Assembly (NCBI RefSeq): GCF_900182705.1
Contig: NZ_FXTP01000007.1
Coordinates: 62,001 to 126,000, forward strand
DNA from: Gracilimonas mengyeensis
GTDB taxonomy: Bacteria > Bacteroidota > Rhodothermia > Balneolales > Balneolaceae
Length of the DNA stretch: 64,000 nucleotides
Direction of reading: 5' to 3'
The notes beneath the pieces were generated by a model. The model did not search any database and was not told where the DNA came from. It saw only the letters and a list, made by a program, of their open reading frames with translations. Positions 24,269 to 32,749 of the stretch are shown here, piece by piece. The stretch's first letter is position 1, and every line of letters begins with the position of its first letter. The position numbers were made by a program, and so were the translations under genes.

Positions 24269-25348
24269 ATGCAAGCTTTTCGATTTTCGAACAAATTATT
24301 GGCCGGTTTTATGGCCTTTGCAGCCCTTGGATTACTCACCGGTTTATTTGCAGGGCTCGCCAAATTGGGTTTTCTGAGAGATGTAAACCTGCACATCCCC
24401 GGCGGACTCCATGGCCCTCTGATGATCAACGCTTTCCTGGGAACACTCATCGGCCTGGAACGCGCGGCTGCTTTAGAAAAACGATGGACGCTCTCCGGTC
24501 CCTTTTTGATGGCAGCTTCTGTGATCTTCATGCTATTTGTGGATCTACAGTACGGAAGCTGGTTATTTACGACCGGTAGTTTTTTCGTGACCCTCACCCT
24601 GTTACACATCTGCATCATTCAGCCAAAGATCTATCACTACATCATGGCGATAGGCGGGGCTTCTCTATTCATTGGAAATCTTTTGTTCACAATGGGAGCA
24701 CCGGTTTTCGAGATCGTGATCTGGTGGATGGGCTTTCCCGTACTCACTATTTTTGGAGAGCGTTTGGAGCTAAACCGAATTATGCGTCCGCCTAAAAAAG
24801 CGCAGTGGGCTTTTGTGGCATTCATTTTCGTTTGGATATTGGGAACCGCCTTACTTCATGTGAATCGTGTGCACGGCTGGCATTTGGTGATGGTTTCTAC
24901 GCTCGCTACAGCCATCTGGCTTATCAAATACGATATTGCGCGAAAGACCATAAAATCCGTGCAATGGACCAAGTACAGTGCCTGGTGTCTGCTCAGTGGG
25001 TATGGCTGGCTTATTCTCACCGGAATTTTTGGATTGATATACGGCCTTTCCGCAGCCGGACCTATTTATGATGCGTTGCTCCACATGGTATTCGTCGGCT
25101 TTGTATTCAGCATGATATTTGCTCACGCCTCGGTTATCATTCCGTCCCTTTCCGGGAAGATCATTCCCTGGAGCCGCTATTTTTATCTGCCGTTAGTGTT
25201 GCTTCACGGTTCCCTTGTTATCCGGATTGCCGGAGACTTTTTGGGCTTTTATTCTATTCGATCTATCGGCTCATGGATCAATGTGTTGGCTATTTTGATG
25301 TTTTTAGGCGGTGTTCTCGTGCAAATTGGAAAAAACCGTTCAAAATAA
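24269..25348 (+). CDS. NnrS-like multi-pass membrane protein
   Basis: 359 aa from ATG 24269, 4 bases after the DUF59 stop; an upstream ATG at 24221 would overlap DUF59 by 44 bases. About ten membrane helices. The LHGPLMINAFLGTLIGLERA block and VFGFAHASVIIPSL-type region are shared with NnrS-like proteins, heme/copper-containing membrane proteins linked to NO stress in denitrifiers. Recognition is at family-resemblance level. Adjacent to a CopD-like gene, 12 bases on. Confidence 0.75.
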   Translation: MQAFRFSNKLLAGFMAFAALGLLTGLFAGLAKLGFLRDVNLHIPGGLHGPLMINAFLGTLIGLERAAALEKRWTLSGPFLMAASVIFMLFVDLQYGSWLFTTGSFFVTLTLLHICIIQPKIYHYIMAIGGASLFIGNLLFTMGAPVFEIVIWWMGFPVLTIFGERLELNRIMRPPKKAQWAFVAFIFVWILGTALLHVNRVHGWHLVMVSTLATAIWLIKYDIARKTIKSVQWTKYSAWCLLSGYGWLILTGIFGLIYGLSAAGPIYDALLHMVFVGFVFSMIFAHASVIIPSLSGKIIPWSRYFYLPLVLLHGSLVIRIAGDFLGFYSIRSIGSWINVLAILMFLGGVLVQIGKNRSK

Positions 25349-25360
25349 CGGACTGTAATT

Positions 25361-25852
25361 ATGTACTATATCTCCCTCTTCATTCACATTCTATCAGCTA
25401 TTTTCTGGGTCGGCGGAATGCTATTTACGGTCGCGGTTTTGGTTCCTGCTTCACACCATAAGATCATAGCGCCAAACCGGGGAACGTTTTTTAAGATCAT
25501 CGGTGAAAAATTCAGTCGCATTTCCTGGATGTTGTTCTTGATCTTGATCATCACCGGTATTACCAATTTGACTACTCGTGGGTTTGACTGGCGTTTATTT
25601 TTCTCCCTTGATTTCTGGCAAGCCGGTTTCGGCTATTACCTCGGGATCAAGCTTATCATTTTCAGTATCGTCCTCATCATCAGCGGACTTCATGATTTTT
25701 ACTTCGGCCCCAAAGCTGCTGAGTTGATGGAATCGAATCCAGACTCACCCCAAACCCAAACCTTTCGGAAGGTCTCAAGCTGGCTGGGGCGACTTAACCT
25801 GGTCTTCGGATTGATGATTTTGTACTATGCCATCAGAGTAGTTCGGGGATAG
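25361..25852 (+). CDS. CopD-like / DUF2269-type membrane protein
   Basis: 163 aa, four membrane helices. Starts YYISLFIHILSAIFWVGGMLF, the HxxxA-x-WxGG pattern of CopD-family proteins, with another His in ISGLHDFYFGP. These four-helix His proteins often bind heme or copper. Last gene of the ctaA-to-nnrS-like run, followed by a 145-base spacer with no recognised feature. Confidence 0.82.
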   Translation: MYYISLFIHILSAIFWVGGMLFTVAVLVPASHHKIIAPNRGTFFKIIGEKFSRISWMLFLILIITGITNLTTRGFDWRLFFSLDFWQAGFGYYLGIKLIIFSIVLIISGLHDFYFGPKAAELMESNPDSPQTQTFRKVSSWLGRLNLVFGLMILYYAIRVVRG

Positions 25853-25997
25853 CTGTGGCTTCACAAAAATAATCCAATTATCTCTTATAGATTCCTCCTA
25901 TATATTATAGGTATGGGCTAAACATAAAATACCTGAGTTTGCTCATATTAATACTTAGCTTTGCTATCTTTTTAATAAGTTATTACTAGCTAAGACA

Positions 25998-27386
25998 ATG
26001 AAAAAGTTTTCGATCCCTTCTTTCTTGCAAGCTCCTGGGCGGTCAAAGGAGAATCGTTTAATGCCCTATGGTCAAACAATTTTGTGGGCCGTAATAATTG
26101 GTCTTTTGGGTGGGCTTATTGCTACTATATACTACGGAATTCTTGCTGGCGGACTCTATGTTATTTGGGATGTTATACAACCAGCCTTACAGGCTGGTTT
26201 CAAAGTAAAGGGTGCAGAAATGTTTTCAATTGTACTTTTGACAACAATCGGTGGAATAATAGTAGGCTTTTTAATGAAATATCTGCGTACGCCAGGTGAA
26301 ATTTCAGCGGTTGTAAATAATATTCATGTCAAGCAAGGCCGCATGGATCCCAAACAAAATCCATCCATGTTTATTAATTCACTAACGAGTATTGTATTTG
26401 GAGGAAGTGCAGGACCAGAAGCTCCACTCGTACAATTAATAGGTAGTAGCGGTAGTAAACTAGGAGAAAAGTTAAAGCTACATGGGGATCTAATCCGAAC
26501 GTTTACTTTTTGCGGAATGGCTGCTGCTTTGGGAGCTTTTTTTGGTGCCCCAATTGGAGGAGCCCTTTTTGCTCTCGAAATCCCTCATAATCGCGGGCTT
26601 GAATATTATGAAGCACTTATCCCATCTGTTATTTCTGCAATAGCTGCATTTGTAGTTTTCCGCTTGTTCATTGGTTATGAAGGAGCTTTATATCAATTAC
26701 CCCAACTCACTGACATGTCTATGCTATTCGTATTTGAAGGTATTGGGATGGGAATAATCGGAGCCGGAATAGCCATACTTTTTATTATTATTTTTAGAAG
26801 AATAGACAAACTACTTTTTCCACTTAAAAAATATCCTGTTCTACTCGGATCTGTTGGAGGAGTAACAATAGGGCTATTAGCTATAACTATTCCTGCCAAT
26901 TTTATTACTACACCATTATTCTGGAGCGAGTTTCAAATTATTGATTTAATAAATGGTATCTCTACACTCCAGTTAAACTACAGCCTTTGGGGCGCTGTAG
27001 GTTTATTGGTGTTACTTGTTTTTGTGAAGATGCTATCAATCAGTTTTACACTCCATAGTGGTTATCGTGGTGGTTTTATATTTCCATTATTCTTTATTGG
27101 TGCAAGCAGTGGCATCGCTATTTCATTAGCAACCTCCCAATTCATTCCCATGCCTGTAGCTATTATTGGATTAATGGCAGCTGTGAATGTAGGAGTAACA
27201 AAAACACCCATCAGTACTAGTATTATCTTAATTAGCCTAACCGGTGGAGCTTTATTTCCTGTTGTCGCCGCAGCAAGTGTTACAAGTTATATATGCACTG
27301 AGCGAGTTCGTCTTATTAATACACAACAACATCGAAAAGATAATTCCTCACCAATGCATCGGGTTTGGAGGTGGAAAGAGCACTGA
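25998..27386 (+). CDS. ClC-type voltage-gated chloride channel family protein, divergent
   Basis: 462 aa, about 10-12 membrane segments. ClC motifs seen: GGSAGPEAPLVQ (GxxGPE selectivity region), AAALGAFFGAPIGGALFALE, and SGYRGGFIFPLFF (GxFxP-like). The first selectivity motif GSGIP is not evident. No CBS domains. Base composition is AT-rich compared with neighbours (a hand-counted 60-base line at 26761 has 17 G+C), and a gene remnant plus an IS follow, which suggests recent acquisition. Another ClC, with CBS domains, is at 34311-36086. Confidence 0.87.
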   Translation: MKKFSIPSFLQAPGRSKENRLMPYGQTILWAVIIGLLGGLIATIYYGILAGGLYVIWDVIQPALQAGFKVKGAEMFSIVLLTTIGGIIVGFLMKYLRTPGEISAVVNNIHVKQGRMDPKQNPSMFINSLTSIVFGGSAGPEAPLVQLIGSSGSKLGEKLKLHGDLIRTFTFCGMAAALGAFFGAPIGGALFALEIPHNRGLEYYEALIPSVISAIAAFVVFRLFIGYEGALYQLPQLTDMSMLFVFEGIGMGIIGAGIAILFIIIFRRIDKLLFPLKKYPVLLGSVGGVTIGLLAITIPANFITTPLFWSEFQIIDLINGISTLQLNYSLWGAVGLLVLLVFVKMLSISFTLHSGYRGGFIFPLFFIGASSGIAISLATSQFIPMPVAIIGLMAAVNVGVTKTPISTSIILISLTGGALFPVVAAASVTSYICTERVRLINTQQHRKDNSSPMHRVWRWKEH

Positions 27387-27562
27387 TTTGGAAAGGCAAA
27401 GCATTTACATTGTTACCCTGACAATAGCATACTGATACTAGGGTGATGGCCACATCAATATTTTTGCCATTGCTGCTGTACTATATATACTATATCATTT
27501 TTTGTTTATGATGATCGACAAGGCAAATATGAACTCGAACTTTAAAAAGCTAGGCTGACAGT

Positions 27563-27742
27563 ATGAAAAGTACGTCTGAACAACTTGTACTTGCAGAACA
27601 GATCCGCAATGCCTGCATCAAAGTCGCAAGGGAAGGATTTATGGATGCCTCCATGAGTGGACTTTGCACAGAAGGAGCTATGGAGGCGGCCATCAGTGCC
27701 ATGCAATCTTTGGATATAGAAAAGATAATTGAGGAAATTTAA
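27563..27742 (+). CDS. Small conserved-looking 59-aa protein
   Basis: 59 aa from ATG 27563: an EQIRNACIKVAREGFMDAS segment, then MSGLCTEGAMEAAISAMQSL and an acidic end. The pattern of two helices around a SGLC-x-EGA turn is one I have seen in short bacterial proteins, but I cannot name a function. It is directly followed, in the same frame after the TAA, by remnants of an HTH gene. Lies in the accessory patch upstream of the IS. Confidence 0.55.
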   Translation: MKSTSEQLVLAEQIRNACIKVAREGFMDASMSGLCTEGAMEAAISAMQSLDIEKIIEEI

Positions 27743-27751
27743 AATCTAGTT

Positions 27752-27875
27752 AAATCCCCTGCTGAGCAGGCTAAAGTGTACAGCAAATTGCTGGACTCAG
27801 GAAAGGTAAAAAAACAAAGCTGCTCTTGCCCGGAAATTTGGGGTTAGTCGGGCTTGGGTTACTAAGGTTATGTGA
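27752..27875 (+). pseudogene. HTH protein remnant, frameshifted and cut by IS
   Basis: Reading KSPAEQAKVYSKLLDSGKVK then, after shifting out one base in a run of seven A (27808-27814), NKAALARKFGVSRAWVTKVM. This is a typical helix-turn-helix end seen in resolvases and ParB-like proteins. The IS481-like element inserts after GGTTATG (27866-27872); beyond the IS the duplicate GGTTATG continues into AAC CAT CAT TAA, giving the original end VTKVMNHH. So the gene had a 1-base frameshift and was then interrupted. Confidence 0.7.
27866..27872. repeat. Left 7-bp target-site duplication GGTTATG
   Basis: Identical to 29145-29151 on the other side of the IS, showing transposition into this site. Confidence 0.85.
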
Positions 27876-27900
27876 AGTAGTCACGATGAAATCTGACAGT
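27873..27900 (+). repeat. Left terminal inverted repeat of IS
   Basis: 28 bp ending ATCTGACAGT; matches the complement of 29117-29144 at 21 of 28 positions. Confidence 0.85.
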
Positions 27901-27949
27901 TTAGTTAGATTAGAGTAAGCAAAACCTAATCACTAAACCCAGACTCACC

Positions 27950-29110
27950 ATGACTACACAAGACAAAATAATCAAAACCAAGTTAGGATTACTACAATTA
28001 GCGACTCATTTAAACAATGTGTCTCAAGCCTGTCGCACGATGGGCTACTCCCGTGACAGTTACTACCGGATCAAAGAGCTGTATGACACCGGTGGCCAGG
28101 CGGCCCTTCAAGAGCTTTCCAGGCGTAAACCCAATCACAAGAATCGGGTAGATCCCGCTATCGAAGAGCAGGTGGTTGCTATGGCACTTGAGTACCCCGC
28201 TTATGGGCAACAACGTGCCAGTAATGAGCTAGCCAAACGAGGCGTTACCATTTCTCCCGGCGGCGTACGAAGCATTTGGCTGCGTCATGATTTGGAGACC
28301 TTCAAAAAAAGGTTGGCATCGTTAGAGGCCAAAGTAGCCCAGGAAGGGATTATCTTAACCGAAGCACAGTTGGTGGCCTTAGAGAAAGCGAAAGAGCAAA
28401 AAGTGGCTCGCGGAGAAATCGAGACCCATCACCCCGGATATCTGGGAGCTCAGGACACCTACTATGTGGGTACGATAAAAGGCGTGGGACGCATCTACCA
28501 GCAAACCTATATCGATACGTATTGCAAAGTCGCCCAAGCGAAGCTTTATAACGCTAAGGATGCCATTACCGCTGCCGATCTGCTCAATGACAAGGTGCTT
28601 CCGATGTATGAGGAGCAGGGTATTCGCCTGTTGCGAATCCTCACCGACCGGGGCACCGAATACTGCGGAAAACTCGAGAATCATCCGTTCCAGTTGTATT
28701 TGGATCTGGAGGATATCGACCACACGCGAACCAAAGCCAAGTCCCCGCAGACCAATGGAATTTGCGAACGGTTTCACCGAACCATTCAAGAAGAGTTCTA
28801 CTCGATCATCTTTCGTAAGAAAGTCTTCCGGAGCATCGAGGAGTTGCAGGCTGAATTGGATGAGTGGATCAGTTGGTATAACACCGAACGAACCCATTCC
28901 GGCAAGTATTGCTACGGCAAAACACCGTGGCAGACGTTGGAGGACAGCAAACATTTAGCTTTGGAAAAACAGGTGGACGAGTTACCTTGGCAGAACAGCA
29001 ATCAGGAGGGAGAACCGGTAGATTCTCCCCTCGAATTACGTGCGGAAATTCAAAGCCAACAAGCGCCAAATTTGGACGAGAGGAACCTGACAACAAAAAC
29101 AACTTTCTAA
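27950..29110 (+). CDS. IS481-type transposase
   Basis: 386 aa. N-terminal helix-turn-helix ([31 protein letters not shown]), a coiled linker, and a retroviral-integrase-like DDE core: Asp in [10 protein letters not shown], Asp in ILTDRGTEY, Glu in [30 protein letters not shown] follows, as in IS481/IS3 transposases. Single open frame with no frameshift, which separates it from typical IS3. Antisense ORFs across it are shadows. Confidence 0.93.
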   Translation: MTTQDKIIKTKLGLLQLATHLNNVSQACRTMGYSRDSYYRIKELYDTGGQAALQELSRRKPNHKNRVDPAIEEQVVAMALEYPAYGQQRASNELAKRGVTISPGGVRSIWLRHDLETFKKRLASLEAKVAQEGIILTEAQLVALEKAKEQKVARGEIETHHPGYLGAQDTYYVGTIKGVGRIYQQTYIDTYCKVAQAKLYNAKDAITAADLLNDKVLPMYEEQGIRLLRILTDRGTEYCGKLENHPFQLYLDLEDIDHTRTKAKSPQTNGICERFHRTIQEEFYSIIFRKKVFRSIEELQAELDEWISWYNTERTHSGKYCYGKTPWQTLEDSKHLALEKQVDELPWQNSNQEGEPVDSPLELRAEIQSQQAPNLDERNLTTKTTF

Positions 29111-29116
29111 CCAGTG

Positions 29117-29144
29117 ACTGTCAGATCAAGTCGTGGCTATTACA
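29117..29144 (-). repeat. Right terminal inverted repeat of IS
   Basis: Starts six bases after the transposase stop; complement begins TGTAATAG and ends ATCTGACAGT. Confidence 0.85.
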
Positions 29145-29151
29145 GGTTATG
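29145..29151. repeat. Right 7-bp target-site duplication GGTTATG
   Basis: Direct copy of 27866-27872. The interrupted HTH gene resumes here and ends at TAA 29161-29163. Confidence 0.85.
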
Positions 29152-29176
29152 AACCATCATTAACAAGTTTTGAAGT

Positions 29177-29929
29177 TTATTTTAATTTCGAAAGTAAATA
29201 TTTTTCTTGCTTAAAGTAATGTTTTATTAGATCCTCATCTAACTTTAAGAGCGTAAAATATAACATCCGTAAGGTAGTACATGCTTCACTAGGTGGGGTA
29301 AAATCATCAGTCAGATCATGTATTCTCTGAAGGTAATCCTTAATTTCTTCCTGATCTTTCTCGATGATCTTAGCTTGTTTTTTCAGCGTCTCAACTATTT
29401 CATTCGAGGCTTCACCATTCAAGTCAAATAACCTGAGCATCATTGGAAAGAATTCTAGTTTTTCAAAATTCAGGTGTGTTTCAAGCTTTTCTTTCAGTTT
29501 CTGAACATACCATTTTACCTCATTCAACTTCGGATACTGAATGCCATGAACCTCCCACGCTCTTTCACCGTATTCTTGCGCATCTCGGATGAGTGAACAG
29601 GTGTACTCGTGATGTTCCTCTTTCAGGTATTGAATTACATGCTTCGGCAACCAGCTAAAAAACCCCTCGGGATAATCAAATTCAGGTTCTTTCTTCAACC
29701 GTTCAATTTCTTTAATCACCTCATCTTCGTTACGCTGCTGGGCTGTGCAAACTTCCATTAGCGTTTTATGTCCATTTCCCTGTGCCGGAATGCCTAACAC
29801 TTGCAATAATTCGGAGCCTCTCTTCTCTTCCTGCAAGAAATTCGTAATGGTCATTTTTAAAACATTTGTCGATTCATTTTCTTCGATATCCTCCAAAATT
29901 CCCTCCGTTTCTAAAAAAAGCCGTTTCAT
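29177..29929 (-). CDS. RIC/ScdA-like protein with hemerythrin-type domain (paralogue 2)
   Basis: 250 aa, alignable along its length with the protein at 21299-22036: MTITNFLQEEKRGSELLQVLG, LMEVCTAQQRNEDEV, LKEEHHEYTCSLI, ETHLNFEKLEFFP, PPSEACTTLRMLY. As in the paralogue the FCCGG cysteines are missing (IPAQG). Candidate di-iron ligands are the EEHHEY, EKLETHLNFE and KHYFKQEKYL segments. An internal ATG at 29854 lines up with the paralogue's core start and would remove the overlap with the upstream GlsB-like gene. Probably repairs or senses NO-damaged iron centres. Confidence 0.83.
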   Translation of the reverse strand: MKRLFLETEGILEDIEENESTNVLKMTITNFLQEEKRGSELLQVLGIPAQGNGHKTLMEVCTAQQRNEDEVIKEIERLKKEPEFDYPEGFFSWLPKHVIQYLKEEHHEYTCSLIRDAQEYGERAWEVHGIQYPKLNEVKWYVQKLKEKLETHLNFEKLEFFPMMLRLFDLNGEASNEIVETLKKQAKIIEKDQEEIKDYLQRIHDLTDDFTPPSEACTTLRMLYFTLLKLDEDLIKHYFKQEKYLLSKLK

Positions 29930-30182
29930 GACTAATCATATTTGCTGTTTCATGGCTAAAAACATTCACCGTAAATAAAATACAGAGAGCCCCAATTCCG
30001 GCATAAAATGCAGCGCCTGCCACGTCTATAATTAGAACGATGCCCATTCCTGCTAAAGACCCGAGCACACCAAAAGCTAAACTGGGAATCATGGCAACAC
30101 CCCGGTCTTTGGTGATGATTCGGCTCAACCACCCAATGATAATTCCAATTGTGATGTATCCAAGTATTGTCATGAGTGTCAT
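29874..30182 (-). CDS. GlsB/YeaQ/YmgE-type small membrane protein
   Basis: 102 aa, three membrane helices with Gly zippers: MTILGYITIGIIIGWLSR, FGVLGSLAGMGIV and AGIGALCILF. This family is stress-induced and of uncertain role. The C-terminal tail after TVNVFSHET overlaps the next gene's start by 56 bases if the long start of that gene is used. Both are on the minus strand. Confidence 0.7.
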   Translation of the reverse strand: MTLMTILGYITIGIIIGWLSRIITKDRGVAMIPSLAFGVLGSLAGMGIVLIIDVAGAAFYAGIGALCILFTVNVFSHETANMISHETAFFRNGGNFGGYRRK

Positions 30183-30445
30183 AGCTTAGCTCCGTCGAAT
30201 TAGATTTGTGGTGAGTAATTATGAAGTCAAGTTGTCCTACCCACTGCCGTAAAGCATTACATAATTATTGTGAAGTGCTGTATATATCACTTAATTATCT
30301 TTTCTTTATTCCGAAAAGCTATTGTTCAAGAGCTCAATCGAACAATATTCAGGAATCCAACCATTGGCGCCTGTTCGTGTAAGGAGTACTACTTCATGCA
30401 AAACTTCTCTATATTTTATAGGTTAATAGTTAACAGAGAGAGATT

Positions 30446-30697
30446 ATGGAAGACAAAAAGTATCAACTCAAGATTAAATTGGATCTATCGGGTGAATCGG
30501 CAAAATATTATAAACTGCAAGAGCGATGGGAAAATGAGGGCGGTTCAACAACAAATCAGCCAGTAACAAAGTCGCTGTCGGAAGCTGAACCACCATTAAA
30601 AACGGGAGATTATTTCCAGGTAGTCGGTGGCAACATCGATTTTATTGGCAATGAAATTTTCTACATAGCCGACATCCAAAAAGTGGATATACAATAA
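30446..30697 (+). CDS. Hypothetical protein, 83 aa
   Basis: Not recognised. ATG preceded by GAGAGAG at a good distance. Composition is hydrophilic with a C-terminal beta-like stretch (GDYFQVVGGNIDFIGNEIFYIADI) and no signal peptide or membrane helix. Stands alone between the GlsB-like gene and the tRNA region. Confidence 0.6.
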   Translation: MEDKKYQLKIKLDLSGESAKYYKLQERWENEGGSTTNQPVTKSLSEAEPPLKTGDYFQVVGGNIDFIGNEIFYIADIQKVDIQ

Positions 30698-30858
30698 TCA
30701 GAAAAAAATGGTGAAGCTGGAAACTCGCGCACAATAATGGAGCAGGTTTGAGAAAAAATTTTTGAGGTAATTTTGTGAAGTTTTCGGAACGGCTCAGACT
30801 ATCCGGTTGGGGAGCTATCGGGAGTGTTGTACTTTTGTTGTACCCACCTAAAAGCAAA

Positions 30859-30897
30859 AAAGCCTTAAACGCATATTTAAATAGCGTTTAAGGCTTT
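30859..30897 (-). terminator. Terminator of tRNA-Asn
   Basis: AAAGCCTTAAACGC (30859-30872) is exactly complementary to 30884-30897, 14-bp stem, 11-base loop; on the minus strand a T-rich run (TTTTTTGCTTTT, counting the end of the stem) follows. It begins 8 bases after the tRNA 3' end. Confidence 0.85.
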
Positions 30898-30904
30898 CGA
30901 AGTG

Positions 30905-30976
30905 CTCCCCGGGTAGGATTCGAACCTACGACCAATTGATTAACAGTCAACTGCTCTGCCACTGAGCTACCGAGGA
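30905..30976 (-). tRNA. tRNA-Asn (GUU)
   Basis: Cloverleaf on the minus strand: acceptor TCCTCGG pairs with CCGGGGA, D-arm GCTC...GAGC, anticodon stem TTGAC/GTCAA-type around CTGTTAA with anticodon GTT, T-arm CGTAGGTTCGAATCCTACC. No CCA encoded. 72 nt. Confidence 0.95.
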
Positions 30977-31027
30977 ATGTTTTAGTGACGTCCCTCCTTC
31001 GAGGGGCGACAAATATAAGTACTTATA

Positions 31028-31786
31028 CTAACTACTTTCAAGAGTTTTTTTAACTTTTTTGTAGAAAATTTCCTGAAGCACTAATCCGCGGGCCGGAGCT
31101 GTGTACGTAGGCGCTTTAAACGCAGTTTTTTCTAAAATTTGCCGGAAAGTTTTTTTTGAAATTTTTCCTTGTCCCACGTACACCATGGTGCCAATTAACC
31201 TCCGAACCATGTTTCTCAGAAACCGGTTTGCGCGAATATGATATTTGAGCACTTCGCCATCAATCTCAAACTCGGATTTTTGAATAGTACAAAGTGTAGT
31301 CCGGTTGTCTTCATTATATTTGGAGAAGCCGGCAAAATCATGTTCCCCCAACAATAGTTCCGCACATTCATGGAGCTTTTCCAGTTCTACCGGTTGGCGC
31401 AATGGCCATGTGTAGCGATGCATCAATGGCATGCTTCGGGTGGTGAGTGTGTATTCGTACTGGCGGGCTATGGCATCAAAACGGGCATGGAAGTCAGCAT
31501 GCACTTTTTGATGGTCAATAATTTGTATATGATCCCCGGCCATCCTGTTTACGGCAGATAATAGCTTCTCCAAATCTGCCTGTTCAGGAAGATCCACATG
31601 AGCCACCTGTCCCCTGGCGTGAACACCGGCATCTGTCCGACCCTGTCCTATTAAGTCGACAGGTTGCTGCAGTACAGTCGAAAAGGCCTCCTCCAGGCTT
31701 TCTTCTATGGTGATGGCATTAGGCTGTATCTGCCAGCCACTGAAGTCGGTACCGTCGTATTCTATCGTTAGTTTATATCGGGGCAT
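31028..31786 (-). CDS. truA: tRNA pseudouridine(38-40) synthase TruA
   Basis: 252 aa. Catalytic Asp in QGRTDAGVHARGQ, start YKLTIEYDGTDFSGWQ, HYHIRANRFLRNMVR-like C-terminal block (KYHIRANRFLRNMVRR). Makes pseudouridine in the anticodon stem-loop of tRNAs. Stands alone just after the tRNA-Asn gene on the same strand. Confidence 0.95.
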   Translation of the reverse strand: MPRYKLTIEYDGTDFSGWQIQPNAITIEESLEEAFSTVLQQPVDLIGQGRTDAGVHARGQVAHVDLPEQADLEKLLSAVNRMAGDHIQIIDHQKVHADFHARFDAIARQYEYTLTTRSMPLMHRYTWPLRQPVELEKLHECAELLLGEHDFAGFSKYNEDNRTTLCTIQKSEFEIDGEVLKYHIRANRFLRNMVRRLIGTMVYVGQGKISKKTFRQILEKTAFKAPTYTAPARGLVLQEIFYKKVKKTLESS

Positions 31787-31842
31787 GTGCTCTTTTAAAA
31801 TGAGCCGGAAGATAGTAAGCCATGAGCTTTTATGCAGTCTTG

Positions 31843-31895
31843 TCGAGGCGAAGCCTCTTTTGGCTTACGCTTTTCAAGTACAACTTGAAAAGATC
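31843..31895 (+). repeat. Double-hairpin repeat unit, copy A (single unit)
   Basis: 53-base unit: hairpin GAGGC-GAA-GCCTC (31845-31857), a 10-base spacer, hairpin CTTTTCAAG-TACAA-CTTGAAAAG (31870-31892), then ATC. Same layout as the units at 36097-36149 and 37312-37364. Lies between divergent truA and the DedA gene. Confidence 0.85.
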
Positions 31896-32052
31896 TCTGA
31901 CAGACAATAATTGAAAATTCGACATTTAGTATTCAAAATTAATCTTACATCTTTAATTTTGGATATTGAATTCCTTATTCCTGTTTATCGTACACTGCCT
32001 TCATTACAAAACCAGAAACAAATCAGAGGAAATATGACTATCATTTTCCACT

Positions 32053-32655
32053 ATGACAGACTGGATACAATCTATTATTGAAAGCGTTGGCTACGCCGGC
32101 ATTGCCTTTTTAACCTTCATCGAAAATGTTTTTCCGCCCCTCCCCTCGGAAGTCATCATCCCCTTTGCTGGCTATGTAACCACCAATGGATCGCTAACGA
32201 TTATTGGGGTAATTATCGCGGGAACTATTGGCTCAGTATTGGGAGCCTTACCTCTGTACTACCTGGGATATTTTATCGAGGAGGAACAACTTAAAACCCT
32301 GGCCGACGAATACGGCAAATGGTTTATGATCTCCCCTAAAGATATTGACCGGGCCTCCTCCTGGTTTGAGAAAAGAGGCGCGCTGGCCGTCTTTGTGTGC
32401 CGTTTGATACCAGGACTCCGTTCCCTCATCTCTATCCCTGCAGGTATCCAAAATATGAGTCTGTTGCCTTTTCTTTTATTGACTACTCTGGGTACGGCCA
32501 TCTGGACGTCTTTGCTTAGCTGGGCCGGAGCTTCACTGGGCAACAACTATTCCAACATCCAAAACTACCTTGATCCAATCAGCTATGTGGTGTTTGGAGG
32601 GATGATTGCTTGGTACCTCTATCACATCTTCAAAAAAACAGTTATTGAAGATTAA
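32053..32655 (+). CDS. DedA family membrane protein
   Basis: 200 aa. ENVFPPLPSEVIIPFAGY and the second-half FVCRLIPGLRSLISIPAG are the two DedA/SNARE-associated signatures, the latter with the conserved Arg residues. Several membrane helices. Family members include polyprenyl- or phospholipid flippases needed for envelope integrity; exact substrate unknown. Confidence 0.93.
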   Translation: MTDWIQSIIESVGYAGIAFLTFIENVFPPLPSEVIIPFAGYVTTNGSLTIIGVIIAGTIGSVLGALPLYYLGYFIEEEQLKTLADEYGKWFMISPKDIDRASSWFEKRGALAVFVCRLIPGLRSLISIPAGIQNMSLLPFLLLTTLGTAIWTSLLSWAGASLGNNYSNIQNYLDPISYVVFGGMIAWYLYHIFKKTVIED

Positions 32656-32749
32656 AAATTTAAGATTGAAGATTGGGACGAAGCTTAATCACCCATTTTC
32701 CATGGTTCTAGCAATTCAAAATTCAACATTTAGCATTCAAAATTAGAAG

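Larger units (their letters stand above)
27873..29144 (+). mobile_element. IS481-like insertion sequence, 1,272 bp, complete
   Basis: Imperfect terminal inverted repeats of 28 bp (27873-27900 and 29117-29144; 21 of 28 match, the inner ten ATCTGACAGT identical) begin with TG. They enclose one transposase gene and are flanked by a 7-bp direct repeat GGTTATG. All parts needed for activity look intact, so it may still be mobile. Confidence 0.88.

Noticed and set aside
28379-28954. 191-aa minus-strand frame opposite the IS transposase
   Set aside because: Antisense to an intact DDE transposase; no domain.
30270-30566. 98-aa plus-strand frame overlapping the 83-aa gene
   Set aside because: No start signal and low-complexity composition; the 30446 frame has a good ribosome-binding site.
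30775-30891. 38-codon GTG frame with GAGGT upstream, MKFSERLRLSGWGAIGSV...
   Set aside because: It runs through the terminator of the opposite-strand tRNA; hydrophobic middle but no known family. Kept only as a note.
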